From positions 1 through 14,271 of the forward strand of contig JBLHUT010000058.1 of NCBI GenBank assembly GCA_047629975.1: a DNA stretch of 14,271 bases, written 5' to 3'. Under the pieces are notes generated by a model, which was not told where the DNA came from, searched no databases, and saw only the letters and a list, made by a program, of their open reading frames with translations. A program made the position numbers and the translations under genes. The stretch comes from JBLHUT01 sp047629975. GTDB lineage: Bacteria; Pseudomonadota; Alphaproteobacteria; Rhodobacterales; Rhodobacteraceae. How positions within the stretch are numbered: the first letter of the stretch is position 1; each line of letters begins with the position of its first letter. Of the stretch, positions 1-8,261 are shown piece by piece.

Positions 1-1403
<1,403 letters not shown>

Positions 1404-1432
1404 GGCGCATTGTGCAACATGTCTGACCAGAC

Positions 1433-1462
1433 AAAAGAGGCTCCCGATCGGGAGCCTCTTTT
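1433..1462 (+). terminator. Rho-independent terminator of ettA, probably bidirectional
   Basis: A perfect 30-base palindrome: 13-bp arms at 1433-1445 and 1450-1462 around a GATC loop. The stem core is AGAGGCTCCC. On the plus strand the 3' arm runs into five T (1459-1463) and then an AT-rich stretch; on the minus strand the stem ends in TTTT. It lies between the ettA stop (1403) and the SDR stop (1505), so it can end both convergent transcripts. Confidence 0.93.
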
Positions 1463-1504
1463 TATTTATGCGCAGGAACACATCCCGCCGGAGCCGATTG
1501 CCGC

Positions 1505-2278
1505 TTACAAGGACGCCGTAATTCCGCCATCCACATAAAGCGTGTGACCATTCACAAAGCTTGACGCAGCACTCGACAAGAACACACAGGCCCCCACCAA
1601 CTCGTCCACATTGCCCCAACGGCCCGCCGGCGTGCGCTTTTCAAGCCACTCGCTGAACTCGGGGTTTTCGACCAGTGCCTTGTTCAGGGGGGTATCGAAA
1701 TACCCCGGTGCAATCGCGTTGCATTGCAGGCCAAGTCGCGCCCAATCGGTCGCCATCCCCTTGGTCAGGTTCGTAACCGCGCCTTTGGTCGCGGTGTATG
1801 GCGCGATCCCGGGGCGGGCGAGAGCGGATTGAACGCTCGCAATGTTGATAATCTTACCGGCCTTGCGCGCGATCATGTGCCGTGCTGCGGCCTGTGCCAC
1901 ATGAAACACGGAGGCAATGTTTGTTTGCAACAACCGCTCGAACGCATCTGCGGGAAACTCCTCCAACGGGCCGCGATGCTGCATACCGGCATTGTTCACC
2001 ACGATATCCAACGGGCCTGTTGCCGCCTCGAACCCGTCCACGGCTGCGCGCACCGCATCATGGTCGGTGACATCGAATGCCAGCATGTGGACAATCGCCC
2101 CCTCATCTCCCAGAACTTTTGCGGCCCCTTTCAACTTTTCGACATCCCGCCCGTTCAGCACGATTTCGGCCCCGGCCTGCGCCAGCCCCCGCGCCAGTGC
2201 GAAACCGATGCCTTGCGACGACCCTGTGATCAGCGCCCGCTTGCCGGTCAGATCAAAAAGCTCTTTTGCGTGGGTCAT
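1505..2278 (-). CDS. SDR-family oxidoreductase (gluconate 5-dehydrogenase-like), last gene of the malonate operon
   Basis: Classical short-chain dehydrogenase/reductase, 257 residues, the usual size. Seen: Rossmann glycine motif TGSSQGIG at 18-25, NNAG at 95-98, and the catalytic tetrad Asn120, Ser148, Tyr161 and Lys165 (YTATK). A basic NGR at 42-44 after the second strand suggests NADP(H) rather than NAD, as inference. The start has a good Shine-Dalgarno GAGGAG six bases upstream. The sequence resembles the subgroup often annotated as gluconate 5-dehydrogenase or 2-deoxy-D-gluconate 3-dehydrogenase, but no sugar-acid gene is near. It follows matB on the same strand after 109 bases without a clear terminator, so it may be cotranscribed. 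The real substrate is unknown; a 3-hydroxy acid related to malonate is one possibility. Family certain, substrate not. Confidence 0.93.
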   Translation of the reverse strand: MTHAKELFDLTGKRALITGSSQGIGFALARGLAQAGAEIVLNGRDVEKLKGAAKVLGDEGAIVHMLAFDVTDHDAVRAAVDGFEAATGPLDIVVNNAGMQHRGPLEEFPADAFERLLQTNIASVFHVAQAAARHMIARKAGKIINIASVQSALARPGIAPYTATKGAVTNLTKGMATDWARLGLQCNAIAPGYFDTPLNKALVENPEFSEWLEKRTPAGRWGNVDELVGACVFLSSAASSFVNGHTLYVDGGITASL

Positions 2279-2387
2279 TTACAACTCCTCATGTGGTGAC
2301 TGGAACAACCTGTTGTGTGCGGCGCGATAAGTCAAAGCAGATATCACCCCAAAGCCGGTACCGGCCAGTTTAAACGCGCATCCTGTA
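2279..2387 (-). other. Intergenic spacer between matB and the SDR gene
   Basis: 109 bases. It contains a 12-base perfect palindrome GCCGGTACCGGC (2354-2365) just after the matB stop and a shorter imperfect inverted repeat ACAACAGGTTGT (minus strand, about 2305-2318). Neither is followed by a T run, so I see no clear intrinsic terminator. TTGACT on the minus strand (2330-2335) resembles a -35 but has no matching -10 at the right distance. The SDR ribosome-binding site GAGGAG is at its end. Confidence 0.5.
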
Positions 2388-3905
2388 TCAGGGCTTTGAA
2401 GCAGGTGTGCCGTACTGCGCGCGCAAAATATTCTTTTGCACTTTTCCCATCGTGTTGCGCGGCAAGGCGTCAACGATGATCAGCCGCTTGGGATGTTTGA
2501 ACCGTGCAAGCGCCACGCGCACCGATTTGTCAATCGCCTCAAGGTCCGGGACCTGTCCCGGCTTTGCCACCAGCACACCGACCACGCTTTCGCCAAAATC
2601 GGGATGCGGCACGCCGATAACCGCACTTTCCAACACGCCGGGCTGGTCATCCAGAACAAGCTCGACCTCTTTGGGGTAAATGTTGTAGCCCCCCGAGATG
2701 ATCAGGTCCTTGTTCCGGCCGACAATCTTTACATAGCCATCGGGATCAATCTGCCCCAGATCACCGGTGATAAAGAAACCGTCCTCACGCAATTCCTCGC
2801 GGGTTTTTTCAGGCATTTGCCAGTAACCTTTAAAGACATTCGGGCCCCGGACCTCGATTTGTCCAACCTCGCCCTGCGGAAGTGTTTTACCACTTGCAGG
2901 GTCCGTAATCTTTAGCTCGACCCCAGGCAAAGCAAACCCGACCGTTCCGGCGCGCCGTTCGCCCTCGTACGGGTTCGACGTGTTCATATTCGTTTCCGTC
3001 ATCCCGTAGCGTTCAAGAATCCGGTGGCCGGTACGCTCTTCGAACTGCACGTGGGTTTCAGCCAGCAATGGCGCAGAGCCCGACACAAACAGGCGCATGT
3101 GGGCCGTCAGCGGCGCATCGAAACGCGGATCGTCCAGCAAACGGGTGTAGAACGTCGGCACGCCCATCATCGTGCTGGCCTGCGGCATCAATTCAATCAT
3201 CAGGTCCAGATCGAACCGCTCCAGAAAGATCATCGAACCGCCAGCCACCAGCGTAATATTGGTGGCCACAAACAAGCCGTGGGTGTGAAAGATCGGCAAG
3301 GCATGCAGCAACACATCGTCGGCCGTAAACCGCCAGTGTTTTGCCAGAACCTGCGCGTTGGACAAAAGGTTCTGCTGTGTCAGCATCGCCCCCTTGGAGC
3401 GCCCCGTCGTACCGGATGTGTAAAGAAATGCCGCAAGATCATCGGGCGTCCGCGCGACCGTGTCAAAGATCACCGGCTTGCCGGCGGCGCGCTGCATCAG
3501 CGAGCCCGTACCATCCGCCGCCAATGTCTCAAGCACCGCATCACAGCGTTGCACCACAGGCCGCAAGGCCTCCTCACGCTCTGGCGAGCACACAAAAAGC
3601 CGCGCACCACTGTTTTCAATAAAATAGCTCAGCTCGTCGGCTGTGTACCCGGTATTGAGCGGCAAGAACACAATCCCCGCCTGCACACAGGCCGCATAAA
3701 CCGCCAGAGCCTCGGGTGATTTGTCCACCTGAACCGCCACGCGGTCGCCCGCAGATACGCCCAGATCGACCAGAACATTGGCAATCTGCGCACTTTGCTC
3801 CAAAAACGCCGCATGGGTGATAACCGCGCCGTCAGACTTGTGCAAAAACGGGGTCTGCTGTCCGGCATGGCGCCCGAAAAGCGTGTCATAAAGCGGGTTT
3901 GCCAT
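2388..3905 (-). CDS. matB: Malonyl-CoA synthetase MatB (AMP-forming)
   Basis: Cytoplasmic ANL-superfamily ligase: malonate + CoA + ATP gives malonyl-CoA + AMP + PPi (methylmalonate is often accepted too). At 505 residues it is the normal length for the family. Seen: P-loop YTSGTTGRSKG at 162-172, HTHG at 207-210, adenine-binding RYGMTET at 299-305, GD at 381-382, the hinge region from GRNKD (396) to GGYNIYPKEVE (405-415), and the C-terminal catalytic Lys488 in PRNTMGK (482-488). Lys488 has the same number as the catalytic lysine I recall for Rhodopseudomonas palustris MatB. The start is set by AAGGA eight bases upstream; the gap from the matA stop is 17 bases. Position directly after malonyl-CoA decarboxylase and TRAP genes confirms malonate rather than a fatty acid as substrate. 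Confidence 0.96.
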   Translation of the reverse strand: MANPLYDTLFGRHAGQQTPFLHKSDGAVITHAAFLEQSAQIANVLVDLGVSAGDRVAVQVDKSPEALAVYAACVQAGIVFLPLNTGYTADELSYFIENSGARLFVCSPEREEALRPVVQRCDAVLETLAADGTGSLMQRAAGKPVIFDTVARTPDDLAAFLYTSGTTGRSKGAMLTQQNLLSNAQVLAKHWRFTADDVLLHALPIFHTHGLFVATNITLVAGGSMIFLERFDLDLMIELMPQASTMMGVPTFYTRLLDDPRFDAPLTAHMRLFVSGSAPLLAETHVQFEERTGHRILERYGMTETNMNTSNPYEGERRAGTVGFALPGVELKITDPASGKTLPQGEVGQIEVRGPNVFKGYWQMPEKTREELREDGFFITGDLGQIDPDGYVKIVGRNKDLIISGGYNIYPKEVELVLDDQPGVLESAVIGVPHPDFGESVVGVLVAKPGQVPDLEAIDKSVRVALARFKHPKRLIIVDALPRNTMGKVQKNILRAQYGTPASKP

Positions 3906-3922
3906 AAGCGCGTTCCTTGTTC

Positions 3923-5170
3923 TTATTGTTCTGATTTGAGCGCGGATTGACTCAGCGTGCGGACCTCTGACGAGGCGATAACGTCTTGTTCGCCGACAAA
4001 CCGTTCATGGTTTTGGGCGACACGGCGCAGGTCATACAGGTAATTGACCATGGCTCCGCCAGATTGCGCCAACCCGTTTGCCGACAAATCAGCCCCCGAA
4101 TGTACCGCATGAATAATCGCACCGTTTCCCAGATGGAACCGCGCAACCGGATCAAACGGCAGCCCGTCCGAACGCTTGGCCGTCAGCAGGTAGTTTGCAG
4201 CACGTTTTTTGAGCATTGCATCATCAAGTGCCGGCACATCCCGTCCGTCACGCGTCAGCCAAGCCATCAACTTCGGGATCGGAGACAGTGTGACAAAAGT
4301 TTTCAGCCCCGGAAGCTGCAATGACAAATCGGTCACCACCTGTTTGATCAACGAGTTTCCAAACGAGATCCCCGCCAAACCGGCCTGACAATTCGAGATC
4401 GAATAAAAGACCGCCGTATCCGCCTGTTTCGCCTCAAGCGGCTCACGCCCGTCACTCAACACGGTATGGATGGCACCGGGCACGCCCTTGCACAGGGCGA
4501 CCTCGACAAAAATTAGCGGCTCATCGGGCATCGAGGGGTGAAAAAATCCGAAACACCGCCTGTCAGACGGCTGCAATCGCCGTTTCAGGTCCCCCCAGCT
4601 GTCAATGGCGTGCACCGCCTCGTAGGCGATGATTTTTTCTAGAATATGCGCCGGACTTTCCCAGCTGATCGGCCGCAGAACCAGAAACCCGCGATTGAAC
4701 CACGACGCGAACAGATGTTTGAAATCCACGTCTATCGGCGCAAGCTCCGGGTTGGACTTTGTCAGACGCAACAGATCGCGCCGCATGGACACCAACAGAT
4801 GCGTGGCGCCGCTGACCTGATTGAGCCGGCGGATCATCTCTTGCCGGCGCGGCTCTGCGGCCATCATAAACGCCTGATAGCCTGCTTTGTCCGGATGCGC
4901 GCGGTACGCCTCCAAGGTGGTGCGAACGGCCTCGGCATCGATATCCATGTTCAAGGCAAGGTGGCGGAAAAACTCTACCTTTTGCGCGTCCTCGAAAGCC
5001 GTGAAGCGATCAAGGATCTGTCGGGCCAGCGCACGGCCCGACACTTCTCCATTTCCGCCGACCAACTCATCCGCAAGCATTGCGACACTGCGGTCGTCCC
5101 ATTTGCCCGAAGACCCGAAGTAACTTCGCCGCTCGAACACCGTGGACAGAAGATCGGCAAGCAAGGTCAT
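3923..5170 (-). CDS. matA: Malonyl-CoA decarboxylase MatA
   Basis: Converts malonyl-CoA to acetyl-CoA + CO2, the committing step of malonate catabolism. The 415 residues carry the family block FYSISNCQAGLAGI at 255-268 and FGNSLIKQVV at 270-279, then TLSPIP at 294-299 and FHLGNGA at 345-351. By alignment to human MCD (catalytic Ser329 of SPIP and His423 of HLQNGA, from memory) the catalytic pair here is Ser296 and His346. An in-frame ATG exists 84 bases upstream (5254), but it would overlap matM by 88 bases. I chose the ATG at 5170, which shares ATGA with the matM stop and begins MTLLADLLSTVFERR, indicating translational coupling. No signal or targeting sequence is seen, so the enzyme is cytoplasmic. 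The distance between the catalytic Ser and His is about 50 residues here against 94 in human MCD, so this is a compact version. Confidence 0.95.
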   Translation of the reverse strand: MTLLADLLSTVFERRSYFGSSGKWDDRSVAMLADELVGGNGEVSGRALARQILDRFTAFEDAQKVEFFRHLALNMDIDAEAVRTTLEAYRAHPDKAGYQAFMMAAEPRRQEMIRRLNQVSGATHLLVSMRRDLLRLTKSNPELAPIDVDFKHLFASWFNRGFLVLRPISWESPAHILEKIIAYEAVHAIDSWGDLKRRLQPSDRRCFGFFHPSMPDEPLIFVEVALCKGVPGAIHTVLSDGREPLEAKQADTAVFYSISNCQAGLAGISFGNSLIKQVVTDLSLQLPGLKTFVTLSPIPKLMAWLTRDGRDVPALDDAMLKKRAANYLLTAKRSDGLPFDPVARFHLGNGAIIHAVHSGADLSANGLAQSGGAMVNYLYDLRRVAQNHERFVGEQDVIASSEVRTLSQSALKSEQ

Positions 5171-6483
5171 ATGGCGACGCCCATCACCGCGTTTGGCAAC
5201 CACGTCGCAAGCCCCGGAAAGATGCACAGCAACAAAATCGCAACAACCATGCACGCCACGAACGGCAAAGACCCCAAAAGAATGGTGCGCAACGAAATAT
5301 CGGGTGCAATGCCGTTGATAACGTACAGGTTCAAACCGACAGGCGGCGAAATGAGACCGATCTCCATGTTGATGGTCAAGATGACTGCAAACCAGATCGG
5401 GTCAAAGCCAGCCGTCAAAATGATCGGCAACAAGATCGGGGCCGCCATCAAAATGACCGCAACAGGCGGCAAAAAGAATCCCGCAACCAGAAGGAACAGG
5501 TTGATCGCCCCCATCAGCACCCAGCGGTTTACATCCAGCGTGCCGATCCATTCGGCAATCGACTGGGTAATAAACAGGCTCGACAGCATGTAGCTGAACA
5601 CACCCGCAGCCGCGATGATGAACAAGATCATCACCGATTCCTTGGTGCTGTCGCGCAAGATGAGCCAAAGGTCCCTGGGGTTCCATAATTTGTAAATGAC
5701 CATCGCAATCAACAAGCACATCAAAGCACCGACAGCCGCCGTCTCGGACGGGGTCGCGACGCCGCCGTACATCGCGTAAAGCACACCCAGAATAATCGCC
5801 AAAAACGGCAAAACGCGAGGCAGGATCTCGAATTTTTCCGCCCATGTGTACGTACGGTTGTTCATCAACGCCAGATTTCCGGACTTCCACGTGGAATACA
5901 AAGACCACGCCATAAACAACGACACCAACAGCAAGCCGGGAATAACGCCCGCCAGAAACAGCCGCCCGATCGAGGTCTCGGTGGCCACGCCGTAAACAAT
6001 CATCGTCACAGACGGCGGGATCAGAATTCCCAGCGTACCACCAGCAGCGATCGAACCCGCCGCAACGCCGTCGGGATAGCCGCGTTTGCGCATCTCGGGG
6101 ATGCCCATCTTGCCGATCGCCGCACAGGTCGCCGGGCTGGAGCCCGACATCGCCGCAAACAGCGCACAAGCACCAAGGTTCGAGATCACAAGCCCGCCCG
6201 GCACGCGCGTGAGCCACCGCTCCAGCGCCTCGTACAGGTCCGCCCCCGCTCGGGTCGAGGCAATCGACGCCCCCATGATGATAAACATCGGGATCGACAA
6301 CAGCGCAAAGTTATCAAGCTTGGCAAACAGGATTTCCGGCATCAACTCAAGGCTGCGCACCCCGTCAAAAACAATCAGAAAGCCCGCAGAGACGATCAAA
6401 AGACCAACCCCCACCGAGACCCCTGAAAACAGTACGAAAATTGTGAAAAAGGCGACCAGACCGCCAAGTACAAGCGGATCCAT
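5167..6483 (-). CDS. matM: TRAP transporter large permease subunit, malonate (DctM type)
   Basis: Large inner-membrane subunit of a tripartite ATP-independent periplasmic transporter, which forms the transport channel and uses the Na+ or proton gradient. It has 438 residues, typical for DctM, and is hydrophobic along its whole length with about a dozen membrane segments. Seen: family signature from MSGSSPATCAAIGKMGIPEM (112-131) into RKRGYP, and GTLGILIPPS at 149-158. The start ATG overlaps the matQ stop by one base (TGATG at 6481-6485) and has GGAGG seven bases upstream; its own stop overlaps matA in ATGA. Both overlaps point to coupled translation in one operon. Substrate malonate is inferred from the adjacent matA and matB and from the same P-Q-M-A-B order known in Sinorhizobium meliloti. 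Confidence 0.95.
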   Translation of the reverse strand: MDPLVLGGLVAFFTIFVLFSGVSVGVGLLIVSAGFLIVFDGVRSLELMPEILFAKLDNFALLSIPMFIIMGASIASTRAGADLYEALERWLTRVPGGLVISNLGACALFAAMSGSSPATCAAIGKMGIPEMRKRGYPDGVAAGSIAAGGTLGILIPPSVTMIVYGVATETSIGRLFLAGVIPGLLLVSLFMAWSLYSTWKSGNLALMNNRTYTWAEKFEILPRVLPFLAIILGVLYAMYGGVATPSETAAVGALMCLLIAMVIYKLWNPRDLWLILRDSTKESVMILFIIAAAGVFSYMLSSLFITQSIAEWIGTLDVNRWVLMGAINLFLLVAGFFLPPVAVILMAAPILLPIILTAGFDPIWFAVILTINMEIGLISPPVGLNLYVINGIAPDISLRTILLGSLPFVACMVVAILLLCIFPGLATWLPNAVMGVAI

Positions 6484-7031
6484 CAGTTATCCTCCAGCCC
6501 GAAGGGCACATCTATCTTCAGAATGATCGCGACCAGATCGGCAATCAGCTGCAACATAAACAGCCCCAAACCGACCGGAATCGACAAATACGGGATCCAC
6601 AGGCGCACGCCCCAGACCGTGTCGGATTTCCAGTTCCGCTCATAGGCGAAATGCCAGTATTCAAAACCGTACCAGACCATGATCGCCATCATCACAATCG
6701 AAATGGTCAAGGTGACAACAGCCATCCCGAACCGCACACGCCCCTTGAGCATCAGCGGGATCAGATCGACATTCACGTGCCCGCGCAACTGCTGCACGTA
6801 CGGCAAGCCGATCAAGGTCGCCGCCACAACAAGATAGATCACCGCCTCTGTTTGCCAGATCGTCGAGCCGTTGAGGACAAAGCGGATGAAAATCATCTGG
6901 CAGGTGATCATCACTGCCGAGAGGATCATCCCCGCAGAGCACCAACCGGCCAGTGTGGAAAGGGCGGCAACGCCGCGCAGGAACAGATTGTCGCCGGCCT
7001 TTGCGACAACGGCTGAGCTTTGGCCCGACAT
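6483..7031 (-). CDS. matQ: TRAP transporter small permease subunit, malonate (DctQ type)
   Basis: Small membrane subunit that pairs with MatM and docks the binding protein. With the start used here it has 182 residues with four hydrophobic segments at about 25-45, 62-80, 101-122 and 146-168, as in DctQ. The conserved RGHVNVDL motif (83-90) follows the second segment. A longer form could begin at GTG 7040, but the Shine-Dalgarno AAGAGG (7040-7045) would then overlap its own start; it sits eight bases from the ATG at 7031, which I prefer. The stop TGA overlaps the matM ATG by one base. A 12-bp hairpin lies in the 102-base gap from matP. Confidence 0.94.
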   Translation of the reverse strand: MSGQSSAVVAKAGDNLFLRGVAALSTLAGWCSAGMILSAVMITCQMIFIRFVLNGSTIWQTEAVIYLVVAATLIGLPYVQQLRGHVNVDLIPLMLKGRVRFGMAVVTLTISIVMMAIMVWYGFEYWHFAYERNWKSDTVWGVRLWIPYLSIPVGLGLFMLQLIADLVAIILKIDVPFGLEDN

Positions 7032-7039
7032 GACGGTCA

Positions 7040-7045
7040 CCTCTT
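7040..7045 (-). promoter_or_regulatory. Ribosome-binding site deciding the matQ start
   Basis: AAGAGG on the minus strand, eight bases before ATG 7031. Its last G is also the first base of the in-frame GTG at 7040, which rules that codon out as the normal start. Confidence 0.75.
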
Positions 7046-7084
7046 GTGTTCAGGGGTTTCAAGTTTCAACGGCATTCAAGCGCG

Positions 7085-7115
7085 AAACAGGGCGGCACAA
7101 TGCGCCGCCCTGTTT
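7085..7115 (-). promoter_or_regulatory. Hairpin in matP-matQ intergenic region (mRNA stabiliser or partial terminator)
   Basis: Perfect 12-bp stem, arms AAACAGGGCGGC (7085-7096) and GCCGCCCTGTTT (7104-7115), with a seven-base loop. It begins 19 bases after the matP stop. On the minus strand the stem is followed by only TTT before CGCG, so full termination is unlikely. Such hairpins after a binding-protein gene commonly protect the upstream mRNA end or reduce read-through, giving more binding protein than permease; that role is inferred here. Confidence 0.75.
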
Positions 7116-7133
7116 GCTGAATTCCGCTTTGGA

Positions 7134-8120
7134 TCAATCGACAGCGAGCGCCAGATCCAAAAGAGCCTGTCCGTCGGGAACGTCCGCGACAAAAGCTTTA
7201 TAGGACGTTTCCTTGGCAACTTCACGCCATTGGTTAAAATCCTCGATCGACATCTGTGCGATCTCGACACCGGCTTTTTTGAACACATCAACCGACGCGG
7301 CATCGGACTTTTTCGCTTCTTCAAGATAGAACGCCTCTGCCTTGGCGGCACCGGCGCGCAGGGCTGCCTGCTGCCCTTCGGTCAGACCGTCAAACGTAGA
7401 CTTGTTCATCAACAGGGGCTGGTACATGAACCAAAGCGCGACATCACCGGCTGGCGTGTAGCACTTGGCCTGCTCGTAAATGCGGTAGGAAACGAAAGAC
7501 GACGACGACGTGTTCGCAGCACTCAGAACACCCGTTTGCATGGCGTTGTAGATTTCCGCAGAGGACATCGACGCAATAGAGGCACCCGCACCCGCCAGCA
7601 TTTGCTCGAAAGCCTTGCCTGCGGCACGCGTTTGAAGGCCAACAACATCAGCAGGTTTGGTGATGCATTTGTCGGTTCCTGCAAATCCACCGGCAAGGTA
7701 GCCATGGACCAGCACCATCACGTCGTCATCAGCCATCTTTTCTTCAAGCGCCGCCATGAAAGGCGACGAAGACAGGCGCGCCGCGTGGTCGTGGTTTTTC
7801 ACCAGCCCCGGCATCAGCGTCAGGTTGAACGCCGGCTGTTGGCCACCTGCATAGCTGAGCGGCAGAACTGTCATGTCAAGCTGTCCGCGGCTCAATGGTT
7901 TGTACTGCTCGCGCGCCTTGAAAAGCGACTGCGACCCGAAAATCTGGATTTCAAGGTCAACGTCCGCGGCGGCAACTTCGTCGGCTACAATCTGAGCGAC
8001 AAGGTGGCGCACGTCCTTGTTGGACCACTGGTGTGACAGGCGCAGCTGCTCTGCATTGGCGACAGTACCACCGGCAACAAGAGCAATCGCCGCGACAGCG
8101 GCAAGCAATTTCGATTTCAT
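7134..8120 (-). CDS. matP: TRAP transporter periplasmic malonate-binding protein (DctP type)
   Basis: Extracytoplasmic solute receptor, 328 residues, first gene of the operon. It has a clear Sec signal peptide: basic MKSK, hydrophobic core, and an ANA/EQ signal-peptidase I site after residue 23. The mature part shows DctP features: GLQTRAAG at 161-168, with Arg165 at the position where the family binds the substrate carboxylate, followed by the AEIYNAMQTGV segment (188-198). There are only two cysteines, Cys152 and Cys220, both in the exported domain, which could pair. The start is supported by GGGAGGA (8126-8132) five bases upstream. The substrate is malonate by context: it heads an operon with malonyl-CoA synthetase and decarboxylase. 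Another dicarboxylate cannot be excluded from sequence alone. Confidence 0.95.
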   Translation of the reverse strand: MKSKLLAAVAAIALVAGGTVANAEQLRLSHQWSNKDVRHLVAQIVADEVAAADVDLEIQIFGSQSLFKAREQYKPLSRGQLDMTVLPLSYAGGQQPAFNLTLMPGLVKNHDHAARLSSSPFMAALEEKMADDDVMVLVHGYLAGGFAGTDKCITKPADVVGLQTRAAGKAFEQMLAGAGASIASMSSAEIYNAMQTGVLSAANTSSSSFVSYRIYEQAKCYTPAGDVALWFMYQPLLMNKSTFDGLTEGQQAALRAGAAKAEAFYLEEAKKSDAASVDVFKKAGVEIAQMSIEDFNQWREVAKETSYKAFVADVPDGQALLDLALAVD

Positions 8121-8149
8121 AGACTTCCTCCCAAAAGATCTTATCCCGA

Positions 8150-8200
8150 ATTATACCGAGATTACCCAGCGTAATGCCTTGAGCTTGCATTCCATGTCAA
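8150..8200 (-). promoter_or_regulatory. Candidate promoter region of the mat operon
   Basis: On the minus strand there is a consensus -35 TTGACA at 8195-8200 and a consensus -10 TATAAT at 8150-8155, but they are 39 bases apart and cannot belong to one sigma-70 promoter. TTGACA with a 17-18 base spacer reaches a weak -10 (GCATTA or CATTAC, 8171-8177). TATAAT has no good -35 (GGCATT or similar) and might need an activator. One or both may be used; transcripts would start roughly 20-45 bases before matP. Confidence 0.4.
8161..8175. promoter_or_regulatory. Inverted repeat ATTAC-N5-GTAAT in the mat promoter region
   Basis: Five-base arms around a five-base spacer. It lies between the TTGACA and TATAAT elements of the presumed mat promoter. 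It may be a second regulator site or chance; the sequence differs from the main MatR-type palindrome. Confidence 0.3.
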
Positions 8201-8205
8201 CTTCT

Positions 8206-8215
8206 TTGTATACAA
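8206..8215. promoter_or_regulatory. Probable MatR operator, palindrome TTGTATACAA
   Basis: Perfect 10-base palindrome in the matP-matR spacer. It matches the core of ATTGTATACAAT, which I recall as the MatR-binding palindrome of Rhizobium leguminosarum, and fits the general GntR/FCD operator style. It lies just upstream of the TTGACA of the mat promoter and overlaps a plausible matR -10 (TATACA 8209-8214, with TTGCAT at 8185-8190 and an 18-base spacer). One bound dimer could therefore control both directions and cause autoregulation. Confidence 0.75.
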
Positions 8216-8261
8216 CAAGGGGAGTGTTGCACCCACCATACCTTCTATCTAGGGATTCGCG

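Noticed and set aside
2354..2365. GCCGGTACCGGC palindrome as a matB terminator
   Set aside because: The stem is short with almost no loop and is followed by TTTGGGG, not a T run; it also equals a plain GC-rich palindrome expected by chance at this base composition.
2279..2473. Small minus-strand frame of 64 codons across the matB end and the spacer
   Set aside because: It overlaps the matB C-terminus out of frame, has no convincing ribosome-binding site and no recognisable motif.
5171..5254. Longer matA start at 5254
   Set aside because: It adds 28 residues inside matM with no family resemblance (Cys-rich MHGCCDF) and loses the ATGA stop/start overlap.
4646..5593. Long open frame on the plus strand opposite matA and matM
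   Set aside because: It is antisense to two genes with clear family motifs, spans their overlap, and its translation is Arg/His/Lys/Gln-rich with no recognisable domain.
7020..8036. 338-codon open frame on the plus strand opposite matP
   Set aside because: Shadow of matP; basic composition without domains, while matP has a signal peptide, a ribosome-binding site and DctP motifs.
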